From positions 1 through 64,000 of the forward strand of contig JANJXC010000027.1 in the NCBI GenBank assembly GCA_024709225.1: 64,000 nucleotides of DNA, written 5' to 3'. Every line of letters begins with the position of its first letter. Position 1 is the stretch's first letter. Under the pieces are notes generated by a model that was given only the letters and a program-made list of their open reading frames with translations, made no database searches and had not been told where the DNA came from. A program made the position numbers and the translations under genes. The DNA is from Gammaproteobacteria bacterium (GTDB taxonomy: Bacteria; Pseudomonadota; Gammaproteobacteria; Thiohalomonadales; Thiohalomonadaceae). This document shows, in pieces, positions 1 through 7,980 of the stretch.

Positions 1-1
1 C

Positions 2-253
2 GTGCAGCACTTCGACCCCGATTTCCTGGCGGCCAGTACCGATCTGGCCACGCTCGACCGTCTCACTGCGGCACTGAACATTGCCTATGCCATCGACCGC
101 ATGCCCGGCCGCGATGACTACCTGATCAACCACAGCGCCGCTATCCTGCTCATCGACGCCCAGGGGCGGTATCATGCGCGCTATACCCCGATGCAGAACG
201 CCACCTTCATCGGCGACAGCTACCGAGCCATCCGCGACCTTCACCACCGCTAA
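2..253 (+). CDS. SCO1/SenC-family protein, C-terminal part (cut by window edge)
   Basis: Partial gene: the frame is open at the left edge, so only the last 83 or so residues are visible and the GTG at base 2 is an internal codon. The residues FDPDFLAAS and, later, the block around YLINHSAAILLID match the C-terminal half of the SCO1/SenC thioredoxin-like family, including the conserved His of the copper site (H in NHSA). These proteins deliver copper to, or reduce thiols in, the CuA site of cytochrome oxidase and related enzymes at the periplasmic face. The CPxxxCP motif lies outside the window, so this rests on the C-terminal half only. It ends 12 bases before psd. Confidence 0.75.
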   Translation: MQHFDPDFLAASTDLATLDRLTAALNIAYAIDRMPGRDDYLINHSAAILLIDAQGRYHARYTPMQNATFIGDSYRAIRDLHHR

Positions 254-265
254 CGAGTTACCTTC

Positions 266-1168
266 ATGGAACAACCCACCGATACCCCGGTCCCGCTCAA
301 GGACTATCTCAAGACCTGGCCGCAGTACCTGATGCCCGGTCACCTGCTCTCACGCCTGATGCAGGGACTGACCCGCATCCGCTGGGCGGCTTTCCGCGAA
401 CCCTTTACCGACTGGTTCGTCGAACGTTTCCAAGTCAACATGGAAGAGGCGCAGGAACCGGACCCGCATGCCTACGAACACTTCAACGCCTTCTTCACCC
501 GCGCCCTCAAACCGGACACCCGTCCGCTGGTGGATGGCCCCTACGACATCGCCTGCCCGGTGGATGGTGCAGTCAGCCAGGCCGGCACCATCGAGGACGG
601 CCGCCTGCTGCAGGCCAAGGGCCACGACTTCAGCCTGGTGCAGCTGCTCGGCGGTTCGGAAAAGCGCGCCGCGCCCTTCCAGGGCGGCAGCTTCGTTACG
701 CTCTACCTGTCACCGCGCGACTACCACCGCATCCACATGCCTCTCGACGGCACCCTGCGCGAGATGGTGCATATCCCCGGCCGCCTGTTCTCGGTCAACG
801 CCGCCACGGCACGCATGATCCCCGGCCTGTTCGCCCGCAACGAGCGCGTTGCCGCCATTTTCGATACCGCCGCCGGCCCCATGGCCATGGTGCTGGTCGG
901 CGCGGTGTTCGTCGGCAGCATAGAAACGGTATGGAGCGGCGTGGTCACGCCGCCCGCCGGCCGCATGGTGCGCCGCTGGCGCTATGACGAAGGGGAACAG
1001 CCCATCCAGCTGGCGCGCGGCGCGGAAATGGGCCGCTTCAATATGGGGTCAACGGTGATCGTGCTGTTCGGGCCGCAGGCCCTGGACTGGGCCGACAGCA
1101 TCCAGCCGGCCGCCGCCGTCCGCATGGGCCAGCGCCTCGGCACCCGCCGCCTGGCCGGCAGCCAATAA
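266..1168 (+). CDS. psd: Phosphatidylserine decarboxylase proenzyme
   Basis: Decarboxylates phosphatidylserine to phosphatidylethanolamine at the inner membrane. The 300-residue length fits the bacterial proenzyme. Family blocks are visible: FNAFFTRALKPDTRP near residue 75, the PVDGAVS segment near 98, LSPRDYHRIHMP near 150, and the self-cleavage site GST in FNMGSTVIVLF near residue 260. The Ser of GST becomes the pyruvoyl group after autocleavage into beta and alpha chains. The usual LGST appears as MGST, a mild change. The ATG at 266 follows the SCO-like stop by 12 bases, so the two may be cotranscribed. Confidence 0.95.
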   Translation: MEQPTDTPVPLKDYLKTWPQYLMPGHLLSRLMQGLTRIRWAAFREPFTDWFVERFQVNMEEAQEPDPHAYEHFNAFFTRALKPDTRPLVDGPYDIACPVDGAVSQAGTIEDGRLLQAKGHDFSLVQLLGGSEKRAAPFQGGSFVTLYLSPRDYHRIHMPLDGTLREMVHIPGRLFSVNAATARMIPGLFARNERVAAIFDTAAGPMAMVLVGAVFVGSIETVWSGVVTPPAGRMVRRWRYDEGEQPIQLARGAEMGRFNMGSTVIVLFGPQALDWADSIQPAAAVRMGQRLGTRRLAGSQ

Positions 1169-1231
1169 CCGTTCGTATTACTCGGACTTGACTATACTCG
1201 TGGCATACCCTGCGGCAGTAGGAGGTGTGCC

Positions 1232-1426
1232 ATGCAACATCTCATTCCCGAAAAGCCCATCCCGAGCGAGCCCGATCTCATACAGTGCGAAGTCTGCCTG
1301 AACGATATTCCGGGCTCTGTCGTCGTTACCGTAGAGGGTGCTGACTACGTCCACCACTACTGCGGTCTGGAATGTCTGGCGCGCTGGCGCGCCTGTGCCG
1401 AGAGGCACACGCCAGTCACGCCATGA
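1232..1426 (+). CDS. Small Cys-rich protein, DUF3330-like
   Basis: A 64-residue protein with a strong ribosome site (AGGAGG at 1220-1225) just before the ATG. It carries CEVCL near residue 24 and HHYCGLECLARW near residue 47, a paired-cysteine arrangement typical of a small zinc-binding knuckle. The pattern resembles DUF3330 proteins, which have no established function and often sit near metal-resistance genes. Here it stands between psd and the cytochrome region. The family call is from memory of the pattern and moderately sure; that the gene is real is supported by the ribosome site and compact conserved Cys spacing. Confidence 0.65.
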   Translation: MQHLIPEKPIPSEPDLIQCEVCLNDIPGSVVVTVEGADYVHHYCGLECLARWRACAERHTPVTP

Positions 1427-1510
1427 GCCGGCAAGACATTGACATATATTGTCATGACATAGTTTTTATTGGCAGAACCGCCGCCTGGCGAGATGCGTTA
1501 CTGATAAATA

Positions 1511-1524
1511 TTGATATTAATAAA
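1511..1524. promoter_or_regulatory. FNR/DNR-like site, one mismatch
   Basis: TTGATATTAATAAA matches the TTGAT-N4-ATCAA consensus at 9 of 10 positions. It lies 312 bases before the NapC-like start codon. No well-placed -10 is visible at the class II distance, so its use is uncertain. The four better boxes in the nos region make an FNR-type regulator in this organism likely. Confidence 0.4.
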
Positions 1525-1559
1525 CAACAACTTAATATCACAAAACATCCCCTTGGCAC

Positions 1560-1574
1560 TGGCATGCATTTTGC
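1560..1574 (+). promoter_or_regulatory. Candidate sigma-54 promoter (-24/-12)
   Basis: TGGCATGCATTTTGC has GG and GC at the invariant sigma-54 spacing (10 bases between the dinucleotides) and reads close to TGGCACG-N4-TTGC. Transcription would begin near 1586 and reach the NapC-like gene after about 250 bases of leader. A motif of this kind can occur by chance, and no activator site was identified. Confidence 0.35.
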
Positions 1575-1836
1575 CTCTGATTAATACCCAAGTGAGTCAA
1601 GACCCCCGATTATTGGCAAGCGGTGCCACAGGCCACGCCCATCACGCAGCCTTAATACCGTACTCAGGATGGGATATTTGCCTGTCTCGCGGGTTCATGT
1701 TTAGATGAAAATCTTAATGTGCAGGCAGGTTTGTCGATGCGGAGGAGCAGCGCCCATCCGGGTGCAGGCGACCATCCTGTGAAAGCGCCGCAACTTGAGC
1801 AAATATAAAAGCTAAAAGCCGGGTCATTACACCATC

Positions 1837-2430
1837 ATGAAAAAATACATCATTGGATTCGTACTGTTTGTCGGTGGCATGCTCGCCCTGGGCGGCGTCA
1901 ACGGCTTTTTTGCCTACACCAACACCACCGAATTCTGTACTTCGTGCCATACGATGCAGTGGAATTACGAAGAGTACAAGGAAACCAGACACTTCAAGAA
2001 CCGTGTCGGTGTCCAGGCGCAGTGTGCCGACTGTCATGTCCCCAAGGAATTCCTCCCCAAGGTGGCCGCCAAGATCATCGCGGTGAAGGATATCTATCAT
2101 CAAATCATCGGCACAGTGGATACCAAGGAGAAATTCGAGGCCCATCGCTGGGACATGGCCAACCGGGTATGGGATAAGATGAGGGCCACCGATTCACGCG
2201 AGTGCCGCACCTGTCACGACTATGAAGACATGGACTTCAGCGTGCAGAGCCGCTCGGCACGCAGCAAACACGAACAGGCACCGACACGCGGCAAGACCTG
2301 TATCGACTGTCACCAGGGTCTTGTCCATGCGTACCCGGAGGAGCCGTACGACGAGGAAGAGTACGTCGAAGATGAAGATGAAGATGCAGAAGAAGAAACT
2401 CCCGACGAGGGCGAGGCAAAAGACGAGTGA
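1837..2430 (+). CDS. NapC/NirT-family tetraheme c-type cytochrome
   Basis: A membrane-anchored quinol-oxidising cytochrome that would pass electrons from the quinol pool to periplasmic partners. One N-terminal membrane anchor (residues about 5-25) is followed by four CXXCH heme sites: CTSCH 34-38, CADCH 63-67, CRTCH 123-127 and CIDCH 155-159, the NapC/NirT pattern. The 197-residue length fits the family. Unusual is the strongly acidic tail after about residue 167, almost all Glu and Asp, which could dock a basic partner. It precedes the ankyrin gene and fccAB in the same direction, so a link to sulfide-derived electrons is plausible but unproven. Confidence 0.88.
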   Translation: MKKYIIGFVLFVGGMLALGGVNGFFAYTNTTEFCTSCHTMQWNYEEYKETRHFKNRVGVQAQCADCHVPKEFLPKVAAKIIAVKDIYHQIIGTVDTKEKFEAHRWDMANRVWDKMRATDSRECRTCHDYEDMDFSVQSRSARSKHEQAPTRGKTCIDCHQGLVHAYPEEPYDEEEYVEDEDEDAEEETPDEGEAKDE

Positions 2431-2480
2431 TCGCGGCAACAATGAATCATACCGCTACATTCAGGAGTGAGAGCAGCGCC

Positions 2481-3437
2481 ATGCCCAGACACGTCCATGT
2501 ACTTCGTATCGTATTGTTCGCCTTGCTGTTCCTGCTGACCACCGCAGCGGTGGCGGCCAAGGAATCTCCGCTGGACAAGGAGCTGCGCGAAGCCGCCCTC
2601 ATCGGTGATGTGGAACAGGCGCGCAGCCTGCTCGACAAAGGCGCAAACCCCAACTCCAAAACGACCTTCGGCAAATCCGCCATGATGTTTGCCGCCGAGG
2701 AAGGCAATCTCGATGTGGTGGAATTGCTGCTGAACCGTGGCGCCGATGTCAACGCACGTAGTTCCGTAGGCTGCACTGCCCTCACCTTCGCCTCCGAGCA
2801 GGGCAACCTGCCCTTGGTGCAGCGCCTCCTCAAGGCTGGTGCACGCATGCAGGACAAGACCCGCGCCGGCTGGGATGCACTGTCCCTGGCCAGCCGCTAC
2901 AACCATGCCGAAGTTGTAGAACTGCTGCTGTCCCACGGTGCCAATGTCAACGTCTCGGATCGGGACGGTTTTACCCCGCTAATGATTGCCGCCGAAAAGG
3001 ACAATGGCGCAGTGGTGCGTCTGCTGTTGGGTGCCGGTGCGGACACTGACCTGCGCAACCGTGATGGGGCCAACGCCTTGATCGTCGCTGCCGGTGAGGG
3101 ACACCTGCACGTGGTGCAGCTGCTGCTTGATCACGGTGTCGATATCAATGCCGTAAGCGATGACGGTTCCGGCGCCCTCGCTTGGTCTGCCGGCAATGAC
3201 CATTTGCACACCACCGAATTGCTGCTGGAGCGTGGCGCCGATATCAATCACCAGGATGTCAATGGCACTACCGCCCTCATGGAGGCAGCCGCCAATGGCC
3301 ACGCCAAGATCGTGCGCCTATTGCTGGAGCGTGGCGCTGATGTCGCCCTGAAGGACAAACATGGCGCCACTGCGCTCAGTCTGGCCCGGGGGGGCAAGCA
3401 TCAGGAGTGCATCAATTTGCTGGAGCAAGCACGCTAG
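2481..3437 (+). CDS. Exported ankyrin-repeat protein
   Basis: About 318 residues with a clear Sec signal (a hydrophobic run around VLFALLFLLTTAAVAA) followed by about eight or nine ankyrin repeats of 33 residues. They are recognisable by repeated blocks such as DVVELLLNRGADVNA and HTTELLLERGADINH. The ATG at 2481 is chosen because it places the signal peptide at the N terminus and follows AGGAG at 2463-2467; the frame is open from 2427, so earlier starts are possible. Ankyrin arrays are protein-binding scaffolds, and an exported one between a multiheme cytochrome and flavocytochrome c suggests periplasmic complex assembly. The function is otherwise unknown. Confidence 0.85.
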   Translation: MPRHVHVLRIVLFALLFLLTTAAVAAKESPLDKELREAALIGDVEQARSLLDKGANPNSKTTFGKSAMMFAAEEGNLDVVELLLNRGADVNARSSVGCTALTFASEQGNLPLVQRLLKAGARMQDKTRAGWDALSLASRYNHAEVVELLLSHGANVNVSDRDGFTPLMIAAEKDNGAVVRLLLGAGADTDLRNRDGANALIVAAGEGHLHVVQLLLDHGVDINAVSDDGSGALAWSAGNDHLHTTELLLERGADINHQDVNGTTALMEAAANGHAKIVRLLLERGADVALKDKHGATALSLARGGKHQECINLLEQAR

Positions 3438-3544
3438 TGTTTTTGCAGGAATCACCGGTACAAACCTGGTGTGACAGGAAGTAGATGTAACAAGTGCAGT
3501 TAATGATAAAAGAGCAAACTCAAGAGCAACCCAAAGGAGGTCCC

Positions 3545-4135
3545 ATGAAATACAAGACTATCATGCAGGGCGCTATCGTCCTGGGCGGTCTGGCCCTGGG
3601 CGGCGCCGCGCTGGCGGCCGGTCCGAGCGCATCGATGCTGGCCAACACCTGTGCCGGCTGTCACGGTACCGACGGTTCCAGTAACGGCCCGGCCACCCCC
3701 TCCATCGCCGGCATCAAGGCGGAATACTTCATCGAAACCATGCAGGCCTACAAGGACGGCTCCCGTCCGGCCACCATCATGGGCCGTATCGCCAAGGGCT
3801 ATAGCGAAGATGAAATCAAGCTGATGGCCGGTTTCTTCGCCGAACAGAAATTTGTCCGCATCGAACAGAACGCTGACAAGAAGCTCGCCGCAGCCGGCAA
3901 GCGACTGCACGACCGCTACTGCGAAAAGTGCCACGAAGATGGCGGCAAACTGGCCGATGATGGCGGCATCCTGGCCGGCCAGATGATGCCCTACCTGAGC
4001 TACTCGTTCGCAGACTTCACCAGCGGCTCCCGCGAGATGCCGAAGAAGATGAAGTCCAAGGTCAACGAGATGATGAAGAAGGCCGGCGATGACAGCCTCG
4101 AACAGCTCGTGCACTACTACGGTAGCCAGAAATAA
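3545..4135 (+). CDS. fccA: Diheme cytochrome c subunit of flavocytochrome c sulfide dehydrogenase
   Basis: Periplasmic c4-type diheme cytochrome of 196 residues. A Sec signal ([20 protein letters not shown], then AALAA) is followed by heme sites CAGCH (36-40) and CEKCH (126-130). It would take electrons from the FAD subunit encoded 20 bases downstream and pass them to soluble cytochromes. The start is set by AAAGGAGG just before ATG 3545; the frame is open further upstream but that part looks noncoding. The call as FccA rests on its adjacency to FccB; alone it would only be a c4-like cytochrome. Confidence 0.88.
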   Translation: MKYKTIMQGAIVLGGLALGGAALAAGPSASMLANTCAGCHGTDGSSNGPATPSIAGIKAEYFIETMQAYKDGSRPATIMGRIAKGYSEDEIKLMAGFFAEQKFVRIEQNADKKLAAAGKRLHDRYCEKCHEDGGKLADDGGILAGQMMPYLSYSFADFTSGSREMPKKMKSKVNEMMKKAGDDSLEQLVHYYGSQK

Positions 4136-4155
4136 GAACAGCAAGGGGCCAAGAC

Positions 4156-5430
4156 ATGACGCACATTACTCGTAGAAGCTTCCTCAAAGTTGCCGGCGGT
4201 ACCGCAGCAGTTGGTGCCATCGGTGTTCCGCACATCGCCCTCGGCGCCAGCAAGAAGGTCGTCGTCGTCGGCGGCGGCGTCGGTGGTGCCACCGTGGCCA
4301 AGTACCTGCGCCGCGCCGATGCCTCCATCGAAGTCACCTTGATCGAGCCCAACAAGCACTACTACACCTGCTTCATGAGCAATGAGGTGCTGGGTGGTGA
4401 GCGCACCATGGACTCCATCAAGTTCGATTACACTGGCCTGGCCAAGCACGGTGTCAAGGTGGTCCATGACACCGTCACGGGTATCGATGCAGCAGGCCGC
4501 AAGGTGACCACCGCCGGCGGCCAGACCTTTGCCTATGATCGCTGCGTGGTATCCCCCGGCATCGACTTCCAGTGGGAAGCCATCGCTGGTTACGATGAAA
4601 AGGTTGCCGAGACCATTCCGCATGCCTGGAAAGCCGGCCCGCAGACTACTATCCTGCAGAAGCAGCTGCAGGACATGAAGGACGGCGGCACCGTCATCAT
4701 CGCACCGCCCGTTGGCCCGTTCCGTTGCCCGCCCGGCCCCTACGAGCGTGCCTCGCAGATTGCCAACTATCTGAAGAAGAACAAGCCGAAGTCCAAGGTG
4801 CTGATCCTCGACTCCTCCGACAAGTTCTCCAAGCAGGGCCTGTTCATGGCCGGTTGGAAGAAGCATTACGGCGACATGATTGAATGGGTCAGCGCGGCCA
4901 ATGGCGGCAAGATCGAGTCTGTCGATGCTGGTAGCCGTACTGTCCAGGGCACCATCGACAAGTTTACCGGCGATGTCGTAAACATCATCCCCCCGCAGAA
5001 GGCTGGCAAGATCGCCCACACCGCGGGCCTGGTGAACGACAAGGGCTGGTGCCCGATCAATCAGGGTACTTTCGAGTCCACCATCCACGCCAATATTCAC
5101 GTCATCGGTGATGCCAGCGTTGCCGGCGAAATGCCGAAGTCCGGCTACTCCGCCAACTCCCAGGCCAAGGTGTGCGCCGCGGCCGTGGCTGCCCTGCTCA
5201 ACGGCATGGAGGCTCCGGTACCGGCCTACGTCAATACCTGCTACAGCCTGATCACCCCGGAGCATGGTATTTCCGTAGCCGCTGTTTACCAGCTCGCAGA
5301 CGGTAAGATCGTCGGTGTGAAGGGTTCTGGCGGCCTGACCCCTGCCGATGCCTCGGACGAGATGCTGAAGCGCGAAGTGGCCTACGCCCATTCGTGGTTC
5401 AAGAACATCACTGCCGATACCTTCGGTTAA
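4156..5430 (+). CDS. fccB: Flavocytochrome c sulfide dehydrogenase, FAD subunit
   Basis: Oxidises sulfide to sulfur or polysulfide in the periplasm. The 424 residues start with a twin-arginine signal ([11 protein letters not shown]), as expected for a folded flavoprotein. The dinucleotide-binding GGGVGG lies at 39-44. C72 in YTCF fits the cysteine that bonds FAD covalently in Allochromatium, and C191 ([10 protein letters not shown]) plus C362 (NTCYSLI) fit the redox-active disulfide. The FAD-phosphate motif HVIGDAS is near 315. All key residues are present, so an active enzyme is likely. A strong terminator follows. Confidence 0.93.
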   Translation: MTHITRRSFLKVAGGTAAVGAIGVPHIALGASKKVVVVGGGVGGATVAKYLRRADASIEVTLIEPNKHYYTCFMSNEVLGGERTMDSIKFDYTGLAKHGVKVVHDTVTGIDAAGRKVTTAGGQTFAYDRCVVSPGIDFQWEAIAGYDEKVAETIPHAWKAGPQTTILQKQLQDMKDGGTVIIAPPVGPFRCPPGPYERASQIANYLKKNKPKSKVLILDSSDKFSKQGLFMAGWKKHYGDMIEWVSAANGGKIESVDAGSRTVQGTIDKFTGDVVNIIPPQKAGKIAHTAGLVNDKGWCPINQGTFESTIHANIHVIGDASVAGEMPKSGYSANSQAKVCAAAVAALLNGMEAPVPAYVNTCYSLITPEHGISVAAVYQLADGKIVGVKGSGGLTPADASDEMLKREVAYAHSWFKNITADTFG

Positions 5431-5451
5431 GTCGTAGCTGCCGTAGTCACG

Positions 5452-5481
5452 ACAACGGGGCCGCAAGGCCCCGTTGTTTTT
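5452..5481 (+). terminator. Rho-independent terminator after fccB
   Basis: An 11-bp perfect GC-rich stem (5452-5462 with 5467-5477) with a GCAA loop, followed by a T run. It ends the fcc transcription unit before the FNR-controlled cytochrome gene. Confidence 0.9.
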
Positions 5482-5547
5482 CCAGGGAGGGCCGAACCTA
5501 CGCCGCAAGAACCAGACGGACGAAAGCGCCACTTGGCCTCCCCCACC

Positions 5548-5589
5548 TTGATATCCATCAAATACCTGCACCACGGCCACACTTATACT
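5548..5589 (+). promoter_or_regulatory. Class II FNR/DNR promoter: box 5548-5561, -10 at 5584-5589
   Basis: TTGATATCCATCAA is a perfect TTGAT-N4-ATCAA palindrome. Its centre (5554.5) lies exactly 41.5 bases before a start point at 5596, which in turn sits 7 bases after a -10 hexamer TATACT (5584-5589). This is textbook class II activator geometry. The downstream gene is the diheme cytochrome at 5629. Confidence 0.85.
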
Positions 5590-5628
5590 ATTTCCGACGA
5601 ATCACAACAGGTATTGGAATCTCGAGGC

Positions 5629-6312
5629 ATGTACAAGCTGCTGAAACTCGCTGCACTGCTATCCGCTCTGGCGCCGTCCGTGCTGGCTGCCCAGAATGAT
5701 ATTGACCTGCGCAACGGCAAGGATGTCAACGAGGTATGTGCGGGGTGCCACGGTGAATTCGGCCAGGGAGGAAAAGACGGTGAATATCCTCGTATCGCCG
5801 GCCAACCGATGGCCTATATCGTCAAACAGATGCACCTGTTTCGCGATCGCAAGCTGGACAACATGGCGATGCTCGAATACGTCAACCCGCGCGACTTTCC
5901 CGAGGCCGATGTCTACGATGTAAGTGCCTACATCGCCCAGATAGAATTACTGACACAGCTGCCGCCCATCGATGAGAGCAAGGAGTTTGATCCCCTGGCT
6001 CGTCTGCAGCTGGCCAAACGCCTGCTCAATATCCCACGAACTGAGCAGGGCGATGCCGAAAAGGGACGCGTTGCCTATAACAAGGAGTGCCGTTCCTGTC
6101 ATGGTACCGACGGCTGGGGCAAGAAGACCGACGGCGAAGTCCCCATGCTGGCCGGCCAGCACACCAAGTACCTACTGCGCCAGGTGGAGAAGTACCGCCA
6201 GGGATTGCGCAAACATGACGAATCGGATCCGGTGGAACTGCTGACCTTGTTCACCGACGCGGAGCTGCTGGATATCTTTGCCTTCCTGGCCACCGCTGAC
6301 GATATTCAGTGA
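5629..6312 (+). CDS. Diheme c4-type cytochrome c, anaerobically controlled
   Basis: A 227-residue periplasmic cytochrome with a Sec signal (MYKLLKLAALLSALAPSVLA) and two cytochrome c domains, CAGCH near residue 43 and CRSCH near 158. The pattern of two homologous halves fits the c4 family, which shuttles electrons between membrane complexes and terminal reductases. ATG 5629 is chosen because it begins the signal peptide and lies 33 bases after the predicted transcript start. The perfect FNR box upstream and tail-to-tail position against the nos cluster (7-base overlap at the stop codons) make it a likely electron donor in denitrification. Confidence 0.88.
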   Translation: MYKLLKLAALLSALAPSVLAAQNDIDLRNGKDVNEVCAGCHGEFGQGGKDGEYPRIAGQPMAYIVKQMHLFRDRKLDNMAMLEYVNPRDFPEADVYDVSAYIAQIELLTQLPPIDESKEFDPLARLQLAKRLLNIPRTEQGDAEKGRVAYNKECRSCHGTDGWGKKTDGEVPMLAGQHTKYLLRQVEKYRQGLRKHDESDPVELLTLFTDAELLDIFAFLATADDIQ

Positions 6313-6962
6313 GATAGTGCAGGAACTGCGGCCAACCGCAGTTCCTGCAATTGCAGCGTGCCACGCCCCAGCACGCGTAAATAGTGCATGCCTTCACCGG
6401 CGTGAAACTCCAGGCTGAACTCATCGCCAGCACCGCAGGAACGTGCCTCAACCAGCGCATCGAAGCCGTCCGCTACCACCTGGGCAGACCACTCCGCTCC
6501 AGCCAATCGCGCCTGCACACGGTGCTTGCCCACAGCCAGTTCTCCCAACGGCACGAAATAGGCATCACCATTCGGTGTACGGAAGTCTGTCAGTTGCTCT
6601 TCTGACCACGCTGCACGCGGCTCAAAGGCCAGTGGGATGGCGGTAAAGCCACAAAATTCCTTCATGTGCTGCAGATAGGCAACCAACTGCTGGTGCAATT
6701 CGTCACTTAACCGGCCGGCATAGCGCTCCACATGGGCGCGCGACTGCGCATCCCCCGAGCCCAGGCTCAGACGCCCGCTGCACTGCGCCTCATGACAACG
6801 CGCGCATACGGTATTGAACAAGGCCCAATGCTGGCTGGAGCGGGCCTCTGCGCCCACGTCGGTGCCGAGCAACAATAACAAAAGAAGAAATGATGCCGAG
6901 GTACGGCTACTGATCCAGCAATCGGCGGATCGCGGCAACGATCTTATCGGGGGATGTGCCAT
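6306..6962 (-). CDS. Exported monoheme cytochrome-like protein at the end of the nos cluster
   Basis: A 218-residue protein with a signal-like stretch of eight Leu or nearly so (residues about 25-37) and one heme site, CARCH (near 53-57), within HWALFNTVCARCHEAQ. The first half looks like a small cytochrome c, ending near ELHQQLVAYLQHMKEF. The second half (about 110-218) is a beta-rich domain I do not recognise. ATG 6962 overlaps the SCO gene by 56 bases but is supported by GGAGG about 9 bases before it, and no later ATG exists before the signal sequence. The function is unknown; position suggests a role with NosZ or copper delivery. Confidence 0.7.
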   Translation of the reverse strand: MAHPPIRSLPRSADCWISSRTSASFLLLLLLLGTDVGAEARSSQHWALFNTVCARCHEAQCSGRLSLGSGDAQSRAHVERYAGRLSDELHQQLVAYLQHMKEFCGFTAIPLAFEPRAAWSEEQLTDFRTPNGDAYFVPLGELAVGKHRVQARLAGAEWSAQVVADGFDALVEARSCGAGDEFSLEFHAGEGMHYLRVLGRGTLQLQELRLAAVPALSH

Positions 6963-7494
6963 GGGGCAGAACCTCCTGCAATTTGCCGCTACCGTCCAGC
7001 AGGTAGGTAAGAGAGGAATGGTCGACAGTATAGTCGGTCATGCTGCCCCCTTGCTCGCGGGCATAGGCCACACCATAGCGGCGGGCGACATCGGTAATCT
7101 GCTGCGGTGTTCCGGTGGCGCCGCGCAATGCAGGATGAAAATAGGGGGTATATTCGGCCAAGCGCTCTACCGTATCGCGTTCGGGATCGACACTGATGAA
7201 CACGGCCTGTATTGCTGCCAGTTCCTCGGGCTGCAGCTTGTGCAACGCCAATCCCAATAGCGCCAGTGAGGTGGGGCAGACATCGGGACACCAGGTGTAA
7301 CCGAAGTAAAGGATCACTACCTTGCCGCGCAACTGGTCGAGACTCAGCGTTCCCTGGGCCGTATTCAGTACAAAATCTCCTGCCGGCGCTGCCACCGGCC
7401 TGTCCCGCTCTGCCGGCTGCCATATCATCAGCCCGGCCAGCACTGCGACCAGGACCACCAGCAGCAACGCCGGCACCACTGCCTTTCGTGTCAT
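6907..7494 (-). CDS. SCO1/SenC-family copper chaperone or thiol reductase
   Basis: A 195-residue protein with one N-terminal membrane anchor (about residues 7-27), a thioredoxin-like fold, the SCO motif CPDVCP (in YTWCPDVCPTS) and a conserved distal His in the segment VDHSSLTYLLD. SCO proteins load or reduce CuA sites, and NosZ has a CuA site, so a role in maturing NosZ CuA is plausible here. ATG 7494 follows the upstream stop by one base (TGA-T-ATG), pointing to translational coupling. A second SCO-like gene ends at 253. Confidence 0.9.
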   Translation of the reverse strand: MTRKAVVPALLLVVLVAVLAGLMIWQPAERDRPVAAPAGDFVLNTAQGTLSLDQLRGKVVILYFGYTWCPDVCPTSLALLGLALHKLQPEELAAIQAVFISVDPERDTVERLAEYTPYFHPALRGATGTPQQITDVARRYGVAYAREQGGSMTDYTVDHSSLTYLLDGSGKLQEVLPHGTSPDKIVAAIRRLLDQ

Positions 7495-7495
7495 A

Positions 7496-7966
7496 TCAGC
7501 GCCGCGCAACGGTATCAAAACGGAACGGTACTACATACATCACGCTATCCGTGGCCAGCATGACCTTGGCTTCCCAGGTCATGCGATTGCGTACGCAGAC
7601 CGGCAGCATCCCCGCTCCCTCATGACGACCGGCATCTGCGGCCTTGAGGCGGAAGCGGTTGTATCCCATGTTCATGTCGACGCCACTGAAATCCACGTCA
7701 ACCTCGCGCACACCGGCCACAGCGGTTTCCACCTTGAGTTCCAGCGGCTCCACCAGAGGAATGGGGCGTGGTGCAATCGTTAGCGTGACAGCACCGACGC
7801 CCTGAATCACCGCACTACATGGCCCCTGCTGAAGATCACAGGATGAAAGCTCTGCACTGACCATCGGCAACTCGTCCTGTGACTGCAGGTACCTGTACGA
7901 GAACAGTCCGACAACGGCCAGTGCCAGCAGGCCAACAGCGCCCCACAACCAGCGTTCCATGTGCAT
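7496..7966 (-). CDS. FixH/YtkA-like membrane-anchored periplasmic protein
   Basis: About 156 residues: an N-terminal membrane helix (ERWLWGAVGLLALAVVGLFS) and a periplasmic beta-rich domain. It contains LSSCDLQQGPCSA (two Cys), a VDFSGVDMNMGYNRF segment with Met pairs, and a third Cys in PVCVRN. The MNMG segment recalls YtkA/FixH-like proteins linked to copper-site assembly, so a copper role with the SCO protein next door is inferred. ATG 7966 is chosen for its 5-base spacing from GAGG; ATGs at 7969 and 7960 are also possible. Family membership is tentative. Confidence 0.65.
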   Translation of the reverse strand: MHMERWLWGAVGLLALAVVGLFSYRYLQSQDELPMVSAELSSCDLQQGPCSAVIQGVGAVTLTIAPRPIPLVEPLELKVETAVAGVREVDVDFSGVDMNMGYNRFRLKAADAGRHEGAGMLPVCVRNRMTWEAKVMLATDSVMYVVPFRFDTVARR

Positions 7967-7980
7967 CATTCCCTCGAGCA

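Larger units (their letters stand above)
1427..1836. other. 410-bp intergenic region upstream of the NapC/Fcc cluster
   Basis: No convincing gene. It is AT-richer than its surroundings between about 1440 and 1600. It holds a perfect 10-bp palindrome TGTCATGACA (1450-1459), an FNR-like site with one mismatch (1511-1524) and a -24/-12-type element (1560-1574), each listed separately where it can be supported. Short open frames here lack ribosome sites and recognisable content. Confidence 0.6.

Noticed and set aside
1439..1467. TTGACA-like -35 near the palindrome TGTCATGACA
   Set aside because: No -10 hexamer at 16-18 bases; too weak to report as a promoter.
1590..1700. Possible riboswitch (c-di-GMP type) before the NapC-like gene
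   Set aside because: Short GC stretches resembled parts of known consensus motifs, but the conserved core and pairing could not be found.
4117..5580. 487-codon minus-strand open frame opposite fccB
   Set aside because: Crosses the fccB terminator and has no recognisable protein content.
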